From contig JBJKSB010000009.1 of NCBI GenBank assembly GCA_046704385.1, forward strand, positions 124,001-188,000: a DNA stretch of 64,000 nt, written 5' to 3'. Below the pieces are notes generated by a model, which saw only the letters and a list, made by a program, of their open reading frames with translations, did no database searches and was not told the origin of the DNA. Made by a program: the position numbers and the translations under genes. Every line of letters begins with the position of its first letter. The first letter of the stretch is position 1. This document shows, one piece after another, positions 53,798 through 63,014 of the stretch. This stretch comes from GH45 sp046704385 (lineage in GTDB: Bacteria > Bacteroidota > Bacteroidia > Bacteroidales > SZUA-534).

Positions 53798-54682
53798 TTA
53801 ATTCAATTGATTTGAGAGTTGTTTGATTTTAGTTTCCAATTTATCACTGGCTTCAACCAGTGGTAATCTAAGGCTATTTTCAATCAGTCCTAAATGTTTC
53901 ATATAAGCTTTAACACCAGCTGGATTTCCCTCTTCAAACAATGAATTCATGATATCGATCAGCTTATAGTGGATTGCTCTGGCTTCATTAAATTTTTCTT
54001 TTAATGCAAGATTTACCATTGCCGAAAATTGGGCCGGGAATGCATTGGATATAACTGATATAACACCATCGAAACCCAGCGAAATGAGGGGGAGTGTAGT
54101 GGCATCGTCGCCTGAAAGCATTAGAAAACCCTTAGGTTTGTTTTTTATAATTTGCATTATTTGAGTAAAGTCACCTGATGCTTCTTTAACTCCAATTATA
54201 TTTTTGAATTCTTTGGCAAGTTTTACTGTTGTAGTTGCTGCCAGATTTGACGCTGTACGACCTGGTACATTATATAAAATGATGGGTTGATGCGTAGCAT
54301 TTGCAATGGCTTTAAAGTGTTCGTACAAGCCAGTCTGGTTTGGTTTATTATAGTAAGGGGCAACCGATAATAATGCATCAATTCCCTGTTTTTCCAATTC
54401 CCGGGCCTTTTTAATAATATCAGCCGTGTTATTTCCACCACAACCAACCACTAAAGGTACCCTGTTTTGGTTAATTTCGATAATAAAATCAACTACAGCC
54501 TTTCTTTCATCCTGAGTTAATGTAGCTGCTTCACTGGTTGTTCCAAGCGCTACAATATAATTTGTACCATTTTCAATCTGAAAGTTGACTAATTTTTCCA
54601 GAGCATTAAAATCGATACTTTTATCCACTCTGAAAGGAGTTATAATAGCTACACCCGTACCTTTAAATTTTGAGTTATCCAT
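53798..54682 (-). CDS. dapA: 4-hydroxy-tetrahydrodipicolinate synthase
   Basis: The 294-residue enzyme has the normal length and condenses pyruvate with aspartate semialdehyde in lysine and diaminopimelate synthesis. Visible are GTTSEAATL (T48/T49), the Tyr in YNVPGRT (Y137) and the Schiff-base Lys in IIGVKEASGD (K166). Y109-110 lies in VAPYYNKPNQTGLYEHF. It is cytosolic and the last of the three-gene operon secA, DUF6913-like, dapA, starting 4 bases after the preceding stop. Confidence 0.97.
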   Translation of the reverse strand: MDNSKFKGTGVAIITPFRVDKSIDFNALEKLVNFQIENGTNYIVALGTTSEAATLTQDERKAVVDFIIEINQNRVPLVVGCGGNNTADIIKKARELEKQGIDALLSVAPYYNKPNQTGLYEHFKAIANATHQPIILYNVPGRTASNLAATTTVKLAKEFKNIIGVKEASGDFTQIMQIIKNKPKGFLMLSGDDATTLPLISLGFDGVISVISNAFPAQFSAMVNLALKEKFNEARAIHYKLIDIMNSLFEEGNPAGVKAYMKHLGLIENSLRLPLVEASDKLETKIKQLSNQLN

Positions 54683-54686
54683 GAGT

Positions 54687-55232
54687 TTAATTGAATTTGT
54701 CTAAATAGTGCAATACCTGGTCAAAATAATACCTGGAATCAGAATCCGGATTAATATCCATCATTAAATCAAATGGGCTATCATTTATAAAATAACCTAT
54801 TTTAAACTTTGCTTTGGATTTTGAAAGCAGATATTTCATAGGGTAAAATGAAACACTTCCAAAATCAATTAAAATATCGAACTCAAAGTTTTGAAATTCC
54901 AGAGCTGCCTGACTTGATGGCCTTAAAAGCCAATCGAGTTCTTTGTCGTAAAAAAAATTAAAAGCCTTTTCGCTTAAAAAGAAATCTGAGGGCTTTTTTT
55001 CCGGAATATATGCCAGAACAAAAGTTTGAATTCCTTTTGAAGCGAGATCTTTAAGAAGTTTTTTTACGTCTTCAAGAATTTTGGGTGATGTTGCAGCAAA
55101 TGTTACTCCAACTGTTTTTGCATTCTTTAATGAACAAACCTTTGTATTTCTGACTTCATTCTTCAAACCTTTGCTTAATGCCCAGTTACTGAGTTTTAAT
55201 TTAAGCCGATTATATTTTTTTTCCTTTGCCAT
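54687..55232 (-). CDS. DUF6913-like conserved protein
   Basis: The 181-residue protein has no signal, membrane segment or known catalytic motif. It has a Rossmann-like alternation (TVGVTFAATSP, GIQTFVLAYIPE, FDILIDFGSVSFYPMKYLL) and matches the short conserved protein usually found beside dapA in Bacteroidota (DUF6913). It starts 3 bases after secA and ends 4 bases before dapA. I do not know its function; the tight coupling suggests a conserved but unstudied role. Confidence 0.8.
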   Translation of the reverse strand: MAKEKKYNRLKLKLSNWALSKGLKNEVRNTKVCSLKNAKTVGVTFAATSPKILEDVKKLLKDLASKGIQTFVLAYIPEKKPSDFFLSEKAFNFFYDKELDWLLRPSSQAALEFQNFEFDILIDFGSVSFYPMKYLLSKSKAKFKIGYFINDSPFDLMMDINPDSDSRYYFDQVLHYLDKFN

Positions 55233-55235
55233 TAA

Positions 55236-58200
55236 CTATTCTTCCATTTTCCCATGACATTGCTTGTATTTTTTCCCGCTACCGCAAGGGCAGGGATCAT
55301 TTCGGCCAACTTTTTTCTCAACCCTTACAGGTTGAACTTTGCGTTGTTGTTGCTCGGGACTTCCGCTCATTGAATCATCGGTACGGCTGGTATTGTATTT
55401 ACTCATATCAAGTTTCCTGCGTTGTTCGGCTTGTTTCACCTGCTCGGGATCCTGCACAGGGATATTACCTTTCATTAAAATTGAAACCTGATCGCGGTTT
55501 ACTTTTCCAACCATGTCCTTGAAAAGGTCGAAACTTTCAAATTTATAAATTAAAAGTGGATCTTTTTGCTCATAAGTTGCGTTCTGAACTGATTGTTTCA
55601 ATTCATCCATTTCACGCAAATGCTCTTTCCATGCTTCATCAATGGTTAATAAACTGATAGATTTTTCGATTGAACGCACTAAATCTTTACCATCTGATTC
55701 ATAAGCTTTCTTTAAGTTGGTTACAATATTATAGGTTTTTTGACCATCCGAAATTGGAATTACTATGTTTTCATAAACCTGGCCCTGACGTTCATATACA
55801 TTTTTTACAACCGGATAAACTCTTTTTTGGATACTTTCCGATTTTCTTTTATAGGCCTCTAATACAATACGATATAGTTGTTCAGATAATTCACTGGTAT
55901 TTTCTTTTAAGAAATCTTCCTGCGAAAATGGCGATTCAACTGAAAGTGCTCTAATACATTCAAATTTGAAACCTTCATAATCGTGAGTTCCATGGAACTC
56001 TTCCACAAGGTTTTCGCAAACATCAAACATATTATTGGCTATGTCAACACTTAATCTGTCACCAAATAAAGCATGCTTACGTCGTTTATAAATAACTTCG
56101 CGCTGGTTGTTCATAACATCATCATATTCCAGCAATCTTTTACGAATACCGAAGTTATTTTCTTCTACTTTCCGCTGAGCTCGTTCAATTGATTTTGAGA
56201 TCATGGAATGTTGAATAACTTCGCCCTCTTTTAGTCCCAACCGGTCCATCATGCCTGCAATTCGGTCTGAACCAAACAAACGCATCAGGTTGTCTTCAAG
56301 GGAAACAAAAAACTGTGAAGTTCCCGGGTCACCCTGACGACCGGCACGACCGCGCAACTGACGGTCGACACGACGTGATTCATGACGTTCTGTACCTAAT
56401 ATTGCCAAACCTCCGGCGGTACGTACCTCTTCCGAAAGTTTAATATCGGTACCCCTACCAGCCATATTTGTTGCAATAGTTACCGTTTTAGCTTTTCCGG
56501 CTTCAGCTACAATATCGGCCTCACGCTGGTGTAATTTAGCATTTAATACATTGTGTTTTATGCCTCTGATTTTAAGCATCCGGCTGAGCAATTCTGATAT
56601 CTCAACAGAAGTTGTACCCACCAAAACCGGCCGGTTATTGTTTACCAGGCTTACAATTTCTTCAATTACAGCATTATATTTTTCACGGGTGGTTTTATAA
56701 ACCAGATCTTCGTGGTCGTTACGGGCAATGGGCCTGTTTGTTGGAATTACAACCACGTCAAGTTCATAAATATTCCAGAATTCACCAGCTTCGGTTTCGG
56801 CAGTACCGGTCATACCTGCAAGTTTGTTGTACATTCTGAAATAATTTTGCAGGGTAATAGTTGCAAAGGTCTGCGTGGCGGCTTCAACTTTTACATTTTC
56901 CTTGGCCTCAATTGCCTGGTGTAACCCATCGGAATAACGGCGGCCCTCCATGATACGGCCGGTTTGTTCATCTACTATTTTTACTTTGTTCTCGATTACC
57001 ACGTATTCCACATCGAGTTCGAACATGGCATAGGCCTTTAACAACTGGTTGATGGTATGCACACGTTCTGATTTCACTGCATAGTCCTGAAGCATTTCAT
57101 CCTTCTGCTTCATTTTTTCATCACCAGTTAGCTCCATTCGCTCCAATTCTGCAATTTTGGCTCCGATATCGGGTAAAACGAAAAAGCTGTGATCTTCAGT
57201 ATCCGTTGAAATCAGGTCGATACCTTTATCTGTTAGCTCAACTGCATTTTGCTTTTCATCGATTACAAAGAACAGATCGTCAGTAACTTTATGCATGTTT
57301 TTGTTGTTGTCCTGCATATAAAAGTTTTCTGTTTTTTGCATCTGTACTTTAATGCCAGGTTCGCTTAAATATTTTATAAGCGCCTTATTTTTTGGCAAAC
57401 CTTTAAAAGCTCGTAACAACAACATTGAACCTTCATCGTATTTACCATCTGATAATAGTTTTTTGCTTTCGGAAAGGAGAGAGGTAACCAGGTTTTTTTG
57501 AGCCTGGTATATCTTTTGAATTTTAGGTTTTAGTTCATCAAATAACTGGTTTTCACCTTTTGGAACCGGACCTGAAATGATTAACGGAGTACGGGCATCG
57601 TCAATTAATACAGAGTCGACCTCATCGACAATGGAATAATTATGTCGGCGTTGTACCAGATCATCAGGGCTAATAGCCATATTATCACGCAGATAGTCGA
57701 AACCGAATTCGTTGTTGGTACCGAACGTTATATCTGATTGATAAGCTTTTCGTCTTGCTTCGGAGTTGGGTTGATGTTTGTCGATACAGTCAACTGAAAG
57801 TCCGTGAAATTCGTATAATGGTCCCATCCACTCGGCATCCCTTTTTGCCAGGTAATCGTTCACGGTTACCACATGAACACCACGATGGGTAAGGGCATTT
57901 AGAAATACCGGCAGCGTAGCAACAAGTGTTTTACCTTCACCAGTGGCCATTTCAGCAATTTTGCCTTTATGAAGAACAACACCCCCAATGAGCTGTACAT
58001 CGTAATGTACCATGTCCCAGGTAATTTCATTTCCACCAGCTATCCACTGGTTATACCAAATGGCTTTATCGCCTTTAATTTCAACACTATCGCGTTGAGC
58101 AGCTATATTGCGGTCAAAATCGGTGGCAGTAACCTCAACAAACTCATTCTCTTTAAATCGACGTGCAGTTTCTTTAATAACTGAAAATGCAACAGGCAGT

Positions 58201-58526
58201 ATTTTATCTAAAACTTCTTCTATTTTATCATCAATCGACTTTTCAATCTTGTCAATTTCATTGTAGATCTCTTCCTTTTTATCAATTTCAATATTATCAT
58301 TGTCCAGGTTTTTTCTCAGTTCTTCAATTTGATTGTTTTCTTCCTGAATAAAGTCAGTTATTTCTTTCTGTAAGTCAAGAGTTTTATTGCGAAGATCGTC
58401 GTTGGTAAGCGATGTTATTTTTGCATATTGTTCCTTTACTGCTTCAACATAGGGTGAAATTTCCCTAATATCGCGATCGGATTTATTGCCAAATAGTTTT
58501 GTTAAAAAGTTATCAACTATACTCAT
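55236..58526 (-). CDS. secA: Preprotein translocase ATPase SecA
   Basis: The 1096-residue protein is longer than E. coli SecA (901), as is usual in Bacteroidota. The motor is complete: Walker A ATGEGKT, DEVDSVLIDDARTPLII (Walker B), MAGRGTDIKL and HESRRVDRQLRGRAGRQGDPG. A Bacteroidota-type insertion (about residues 330-430, with repeat-rich KKLLSDGKYDEG) lies in the first nucleotide-binding part. The C-terminus has the zinc motif CPCGSGKKYKQCHG for SecB or ribosome binding. It drives export of unfolded preproteins through SecYEG. It is the first gene of an operon with a DUF6913-like gene and dapA. Confidence 0.98.
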   Translation of the reverse strand: MSIVDNFLTKLFGNKSDRDIREISPYVEAVKEQYAKITSLTNDDLRNKTLDLQKEITDFIQEENNQIEELRKNLDNDNIEIDKKEEIYNEIDKIEKSIDDKIEEVLDKILPVAFSVIKETARRFKENEFVEVTATDFDRNIAAQRDSVEIKGDKAIWYNQWIAGGNEITWDMVHYDVQLIGGVVLHKGKIAEMATGEGKTLVATLPVFLNALTHRGVHVVTVNDYLAKRDAEWMGPLYEFHGLSVDCIDKHQPNSEARRKAYQSDITFGTNNEFGFDYLRDNMAISPDDLVQRRHNYSIVDEVDSVLIDDARTPLIISGPVPKGENQLFDELKPKIQKIYQAQKNLVTSLLSESKKLLSDGKYDEGSMLLLRAFKGLPKNKALIKYLSEPGIKVQMQKTENFYMQDNNKNMHKVTDDLFFVIDEKQNAVELTDKGIDLISTDTEDHSFFVLPDIGAKIAELERMELTGDEKMKQKDEMLQDYAVKSERVHTINQLLKAYAMFELDVEYVVIENKVKIVDEQTGRIMEGRRYSDGLHQAIEAKENVKVEAATQTFATITLQNYFRMYNKLAGMTGTAETEAGEFWNIYELDVVVIPTNRPIARNDHEDLVYKTTREKYNAVIEEIVSLVNNNRPVLVGTTSVEISELLSRMLKIRGIKHNVLNAKLHQREADIVAEAGKAKTVTIATNMAGRGTDIKLSEEVRTAGGLAILGTERHESRRVDRQLRGRAGRQGDPGTSQFFVSLEDNLMRLFGSDRIAGMMDRLGLKEGEVIQHSMISKSIERAQRKVEENNFGIRKRLLEYDDVMNNQREVIYKRRKHALFGDRLSVDIANNMFDVCENLVEEFHGTHDYEGFKFECIRALSVESPFSQEDFLKENTSELSEQLYRIVLEAYKRKSESIQKRVYPVVKNVYERQGQVYENIVIPISDGQKTYNIVTNLKKAYESDGKDLVRSIEKSISLLTIDEAWKEHLREMDELKQSVQNATYEQKDPLLIYKFESFDLFKDMVGKVNRDQVSILMKGNIPVQDPEQVKQAEQRRKLDMSKYNTSRTDDSMSGSPEQQQRKVQPVRVEKKVGRNDPCPCGSGKKYKQCHGKMEE

Positions 58527-58595
58527 AATATTGTATGTATTTCTTTAAATTTCAATTATTTGAGGAATATTTATGATGTTTTATTCCGAGTGTGA

Positions 58596-58603
58596 CAAAA
58601 ATA
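58596..58603 (-). promoter_or_regulatory. Bacteroidota-type -7 element of secA
   Basis: On the minus strand this reads TATTTTTG, an exact TAnnTTTG, about 70 bases before the secA ATG. Confidence 0.45.
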
Positions 58604-58916
58604 GCTGTTTTTTTAGAAGATAAGTCAGATTAGAAGGATTTTTCACCTTTTTGGGAGATTTTAATAAAAAAAATAATCGAAGGCTTGCTTCAAGGTACCG
58701 CTTTTTCTCTTCTGATTTTATAAGATCACTTGAAATTTGTGGTGGATTCATTTATTTGACATTTACCCCTACGTTGGTCAGCAAATTTTGTCAGGCCAAC
58801 GCTCAGGTTAAATTATGAAGGTTACATTATTTTAAATTATTGAAAACAAGGGTGTTCTGCTGTGAAGTTGATGTTAAGGGTGCGAGGGATTCCGAAATAA
58901 GAGGACCGAGGTGTAT

Positions 58917-58946
58917 AAAAAAAACCGGTGGCACACCGGTTCTTTT
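58917..58946 (-). terminator. Terminator of the ACP-like gene
   Basis: AACCGGTG / CACCGGTT arms with a 3-base loop are followed on the minus strand by a T run. Confidence 0.88.
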
Positions 58947-58984
58947 CAATTTGATTATGTCGCTAATTTTTAAAACGAAAGCAT

Positions 58985-59236
58985 TTAGCAAACTTCAACT
59001 TGATGTAAATGCCTGTCAATTATGTCAATTGAATTTCCTATGGTATATAATTGTTTTTCTTCTTCGTTACTTAACGAAATATTAAACCGACTCTCAATAA
59101 AGAACAGGAAACAGTTCCAATCACTTTCATCAAAAAATAAATCATTTTGAAATTGTGTTTCGGGTGTAATTTCATCGCGGTTAACGCCTAGTTTTCTTAG
59201 GATTCGGTATATGCCTAGTTTAATGTCTTTTTCCAT
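58985..59236 (-). CDS. Acyl-carrier-protein-like protein lacking the attachment serine
   Basis: The 83-residue protein aligns end to end with acyl carrier proteins: IYRILRKLGVNRDEITPETQFQNDL and the following helix FLFFIESRFNI match helix 1 and helix 2. Where ACP has DSL with the phosphopantetheine Ser, this protein has D36-E37-S38-D39, so the Ser is shifted by one and the canonical position is Glu. It therefore probably does not carry a 4'-phosphopantetheine arm, or uses the neighbouring Ser unusually. It could be a structural or regulatory ACP paralog. It has its own terminator; no fatty-acid genes touch it. Confidence 0.72.
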   Translation of the reverse strand: MEKDIKLGIYRILRKLGVNRDEITPETQFQNDLFFDESDWNCFLFFIESRFNISLSNEEEKQLYTIGNSIDIIDRHLHQVEVC

Positions 59237-59372
59237 CTTTGTATTTTAAAATAGTAAGCAAAATACTCGTAGCTAAAAATGCTACACATAACTATTAAAC
59301 AATTCGTAGTTTAATAACCCTACCCCCGTTGTGTATTTTTTTTAAAATTCAGAGTTTCCTGAGAAATGCAAT

Positions 59373-59786
59373 TTAGATTTCCGGTTTACGTCGCAATAGC
59401 TTTTTTTGGGATTGTTGTTTCTTATTTTCTGCTTTCTTTAATAAGGAGGTTACTGTGGGTTTTGTGGGTTTTCTTTTTTTTACGGGTTTAAGAGCCCTTT
59501 CAATTAACTGAAAGAATTTTGCGATGGCCTCTTCTTTGTTTTTAAGCTGCGACCGGGATGTTTGTACGGTAATTATGAGTTCGTTTTCAATGGTTAATTT
59601 GCTTTTTAATTTGGAAAGGAGCGTGATTATTTGTTCTTCGTTTAAAATATCTGAAGCTGAAACATGAAACCGCAATTCAATTTTGGAACTTACCTTATTT
59701 ACATTCTGACCACCCGGTCCACTGCTGCGTACAGCACTAAAACTAAGTTCCTGGATTAATTTATTTTTTTGATACTCTGATAACAT
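59373..59786 (-). CDS. arfB: Alternative ribosome-rescue factor / peptidyl-tRNA hydrolase ArfB
   Basis: The 137-residue protein carries the release-factor GGQ motif (SSGPGGQNVNKVSSKIELRF, GGQ at residues 25-27) and a Lys/Arg-rich C-terminal tail (about 100-137), the layout of ArfB (YaeJ/ICT1). It hydrolyses peptidyl-tRNA on ribosomes stalled without a stop codon; the tail enters the empty mRNA channel. Length is typical. It stands alone. Confidence 0.95.
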   Translation of the reverse strand: MLSEYQKNKLIQELSFSAVRSSGPGGQNVNKVSSKIELRFHVSASDILNEEQIITLLSKLKSKLTIENELIITVQTSRSQLKNKEEAIAKFFQLIERALKPVKKRKPTKPTVTSLLKKAENKKQQSQKKLLRRKPEI

Positions 59787-59980
59787 GCAATTAATATTTA
59801 CATCAATTTGTGGTAAAACTTTGAAATAATAAGCTAAAAATAGCTAAAATAATAATCCGACTTGTAAATGCCAACTGGCAAACCAAAATGGTTTTTTTGC
59901 ATTAATCGATAAAAATTACCGCTTTACCGGAAAAAAGTTGGTATGCAATAAATTTTCATTTTCATTTACAAATAAAAAAC

Positions 59981-61519
59981 ATGCATTTTTTCAGAAATCA
60001 TTATTGTAAAGAACCGGAGGTCCTGAAGGAAATTAAAAACCGGGAGTTGTGGCTTGAGAATTTTATCAATAAGTTCAGGATTTTCCTGATTACTTTTTTG
60101 AGTGTGGGCGATTTTATAACTGCTCATATACTTGGAGTGTTTAAAGCCAGTTTTGTTGTTTATGGTATCTTATTTGCCCTTGTTATTTATTCTTGTCTGG
60201 GATGGTTGCATGTTATTACAAAACAACGAAAGCCTCGTCCGGCATTAAAATATATAACGGTATTTGTGGATTATATGTGGGTTTTTGTGGCATTTGTTGC
60301 CGGTAAAGATCTAATGCTTTCAATAATCCCTATTTCATTGGATCAGCTTTTATTGTTGGCAACCATTTTCTTTATTACCATAAACTCAGTTTCAGCATTA
60401 AAAATTCAGGTACCGGTAATATTTTTCAGTACTGCTTTAGGCATTGTGCTTAATGTAATTATGCACTGGTATTTAGGCAGCCAACTGGTAATAATCATCT
60501 ATTCAAGTACCTTCATTTTAATTTCAGGCTTTTTTGATCGTTATATATCCGATTTTATTTTTCATTCATTTGTAAGTAATCACCGTCTTGCAGAAACCAA
60601 TAAAAATCTGGCCCAGGCACATGAGGAAATTAAAACGCAAAACGAAGAGATTAATGCCCAGAATGATGAACTGGCTACTCAAAATGAGTACCTGGCAAAA
60701 CAACGTGATGAAATTACTTTTCAAAAGAAGCAAATAACCAGCAGTATTGAATATGCAAGCCGGATACAAAAGGCTGTGCTTGATACCACTTCAGAGATTG
60801 AAAAAGTGGCACTTGAGAGTTTTATTGTTTTTGAACCCAAGGATATCGTAAGTGGGGATTTCTATTGGTTTAAGGAAATTAAGATTCAGGAAAAATTGTA
60901 CAAGATTTTTGCGGCGGTTGATTGTACCGGACATGGAGTACCCGGGGCATTTATGAGTATGCTTGGAACCTCATTTTTAAATGAAATAGTCACAGAATTT
61001 ACCACTGAAATTAATGCCGCCCGGATATTAAACAGGTTGCGCGAAAATGTTAAAAACCAGCTCCATCAAAAAACTACTAATACACAAGTTAAGGATGGTA
61101 TGGATATGGCATTATGTATACTGGATTATGAGAATATGAGTATCCAATATGCCGGTGCAAATAATCCCTTATTCCTGGTCAGACCTGTAAAAGGAAAAAA
61201 CTCATTTGAGCTTGAAGAGTTTAAACCTGATAAAATGCCTATTGGAGTTTATCTTAAGGAGAAGGAATCGTTTACCAATACTGAAATTGCTATTAGTAAA
61301 GGTGATATAGTGTATGTTTTTTCAGATGGGATTGTTGATCAATTCGGTGGAACAACGGGTGAAAAATTCAAAAAGCGGAGATTAAAAGAGTTATTACTTA
61401 AGGTTGCCCATCTTCCAATGAAGGAACAAAAATCGGAAATAGAACGTGAATTAAGAAATTGGATGGGATCGGAGTTTGACCAGATTGATGATATAACCCT
61501 TATAGGAGTGAAGATATAA
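59981..61519 (+). CDS. Membrane-bound SpoIIE/RsbU-type PP2C phosphatase
   Basis: The 512-residue protein has six membrane helices (about residues 30-190), a long coiled coil (about 200-265) rich in Gln/Asn/Glu heptads and a C-terminal SpoIIE-type PP2C domain (about 275-512). Metal-binding Asp are seen in SGDFYWF, VDCTGHGVPGAFMSMLG, GMDMALCILD and FSDGIVDQFGG. It should dephosphorylate a Ser/Thr-phosphorylated partner such as an anti-sigma antagonist, in response to a signal at the membrane. No STAS or anti-sigma gene is next to it. Confidence 0.92.
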   Translation: MHFFRNHYCKEPEVLKEIKNRELWLENFINKFRIFLITFLSVGDFITAHILGVFKASFVVYGILFALVIYSCLGWLHVITKQRKPRPALKYITVFVDYMWVFVAFVAGKDLMLSIIPISLDQLLLLATIFFITINSVSALKIQVPVIFFSTALGIVLNVIMHWYLGSQLVIIIYSSTFILISGFFDRYISDFIFHSFVSNHRLAETNKNLAQAHEEIKTQNEEINAQNDELATQNEYLAKQRDEITFQKKQITSSIEYASRIQKAVLDTTSEIEKVALESFIVFEPKDIVSGDFYWFKEIKIQEKLYKIFAAVDCTGHGVPGAFMSMLGTSFLNEIVTEFTTEINAARILNRLRENVKNQLHQKTTNTQVKDGMDMALCILDYENMSIQYAGANNPLFLVRPVKGKNSFELEEFKPDKMPIGVYLKEKESFTNTEIAISKGDIVYVFSDGIVDQFGGTTGEKFKKRRLKELLLKVAHLPMKEQKSEIERELRNWMGSEFDQIDDITLIGVKI

Positions 61520-61523
61520 AAAA

Positions 61524-61555
61524 AGGTTGTTTTCAACATAGAAGACAACCCTTTA
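61524..61555. terminator. Bidirectional terminator
   Basis: GGTTGTTTTC / GAAGACAACC arms pair with one G-T wobble around a 6-base loop, flanked by A and T stretches, between converging genes. Confidence 0.75.
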
Positions 61556-61573
61556 ATTTAATTTTATCAGTTC

Positions 61574-61951
61574 TCAATTTGTTGAATCATCTAAATCATC
61601 CAATTCATCAAGAGCATTATCTAATTCATCTCCACTGGTGATTGCAGAATCTCTTTGTTCAATTACTTGTTCCTGCGTTTTGTCTACGGCTACAGTAGGT
61701 TCTGACGTTGCCTGTACAACCATACTCACAATAATTCCTACTATAGCTAATCCCAAGGCAGTCAAACTGCTGATGCTTCTGATTTTTTTATTTTTTGCTA
61801 CCAAGAAGGCAAATAACCCCAATATTAAACCAAAAAATAATGGCGCAAGAGCAATATTACCGGGTATTTTAATAGCCATATACAATCCAAGGAGAGCGGA
61901 TAGTGTTCCTAAAACTCCAATAATTTTTAAATAAACAGGTGATTTTTCCAT
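61574..61951 (-). CDS. Small membrane protein with acidic tail
   Basis: The 125-residue protein has three hydrophobic helices (about 8-28, 32-50 and 60-82) and an acidic, Asp/Glu-rich C-terminal tail (DELDNALDELDDLDDS). I do not recognise a family. It starts 12 bases after the DUF3108-like stop on the same strand, so they are probably cotranscribed. Function unknown. Confidence 0.7.
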   Translation of the reverse strand: MEKSPVYLKIIGVLGTLSALLGLYMAIKIPGNIALAPLFFGLILGLFAFLVAKNKKIRSISSLTALGLAIVGIIVSMVVQATSEPTVAVDKTQEQVIEQRDSAITSGDELDNALDELDDLDDSTN

Positions 61952-61963
61952 AATTATCTGATT

Positions 61964-62746
61964 TTAGTTTTTTAATCCTTCAAATTTAGAAAGTTCGATT
62001 TTGGCTTTACCATCTTTGTAAACGGTTGTAATTAATACTGGAACCCTGTTATCGTCTGCAGTAAGCCAAACATAGGTTACATTAGGTTCAACAATAAACT
62101 TTTGGTTCAGCACAATTCCAATTTTATAACATGGTTTATTGCCCATACCTTTGACCATAATATTTTCCTTACCCATGTATTTAACATTGAATTGGATTAA
62201 ATTTTCAAGGAACGCCAGGCTTAAAGGTGTTTTTTGTCCTGTCTTCATATTAGCATAGTCCAAACTGCGCGACAGATATATAAACGAAACCAGGTCGTAA
62301 GTATTCGATTTAATAGGAAGGTTTCTGTTAATTGCAGGTTGGTCAGTTTTGGTAATCTCCATTTTAACCAATTTTGAGCTATATTTAAATGTATATTTAG
62401 CATTGGTTATTTTACCTTTAACATCAGAGTTTTGAGCCATAATTAAAGGTCTGAGTGATGCTACATCAACATAAGTTTGGTAAGCATGGCGGATTTTTAC
62501 ATAGTTGTCCCACGAAGTTAAAGTATTTGCGGTAAATTTTAACCGATAAATAGGTTTCTTTTTTCCCGGGACATCAGTAACTTCCATATCGATACCAGCC
62601 AGTTCAGTCATCAAACCCTTCATGGTATACGAAGCTACATACGAAAGTTTTTCATTAGGGCCGAATGCTGGTTTTGAAACAGTTTTTATCTGGCTGAATC
62701 CATTTATAATGAATAAGGTAAACAACAGAACCAAGTATTTTCTCAT
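61964..62746 (-). CDS. DUF3108-like exported protein
   Basis: From the ATG at 62746 the protein has 260 residues with a signal peptide (YLVLLFTLFIINGFSQ). The longer frame to 62806 is rejected because a -7 promoter box lies between. The body reads like the DUF3108 family (FGPNEKLSYVASYTMKGLMTELAGIDMEV; VTYVWLTADDNRVPVLITTVYKDGKAKIEL), periplasmic beta-rich proteins whose function is not known. It is probably cotranscribed with the small membrane protein. Confidence 0.82.
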   Translation of the reverse strand: MRKYLVLLFTLFIINGFSQIKTVSKPAFGPNEKLSYVASYTMKGLMTELAGIDMEVTDVPGKKKPIYRLKFTANTLTSWDNYVKIRHAYQTYVDVASLRPLIMAQNSDVKGKITNAKYTFKYSSKLVKMEITKTDQPAINRNLPIKSNTYDLVSFIYLSRSLDYANMKTGQKTPLSLAFLENLIQFNVKYMGKENIMVKGMGNKPCYKIGIVLNQKFIVEPNVTYVWLTADDNRVPVLITTVYKDGKAKIELSKFEGLKN

Positions 62747-62773
62747 ATAAATTATTGTAAATTTTTGAACATC

Positions 62774-62781
62774 CAAATGTA
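62774..62781 (-). promoter_or_regulatory. Bacteroidota-type -7 element of the DUF3108-like gene
   Basis: On the minus strand this reads TACATTTG, an exact TAnnTTTG, 27 bases before the ATG at 62746. Confidence 0.45.
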
Positions 62782-63014
62782 ATGAATAATATGGATTTGG
62801 CAACATAGCGAAATTGGTGACTTGTTACAATCTTAAACCGGGTAAGCAAAATAATCGCTTAAAGCAAAATGAAAATTTTGTAAAATATTGTTAGTCAAAG
62901 ATATGTGGGGATGTTATTTTATAACATCTTTTAATATCTTAGTTTATTATTCGATTATCATTAATTTCAGGCGCAATTGAAACAAATATTCATTGTAAAT
63001 AAATAGCAGGATTT

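Larger units (their letters stand above)
58527..58984. other. Intergenic region upstream of secA
   Basis: About 460 bases with the secA promoter and the terminator of the ACP-like gene. An 81-codon open frame at 58840-59085 crosses the terminator and the ACP-like gene; it is not convincing. I see no RNA gene. Confidence 0.6.

Noticed and set aside
58840..59085. 81-codon open frame on the plus strand upstream of secA
   Set aside because: Crosses a strong terminator and runs antisense into the ACP-like gene; composition is not protein-like.
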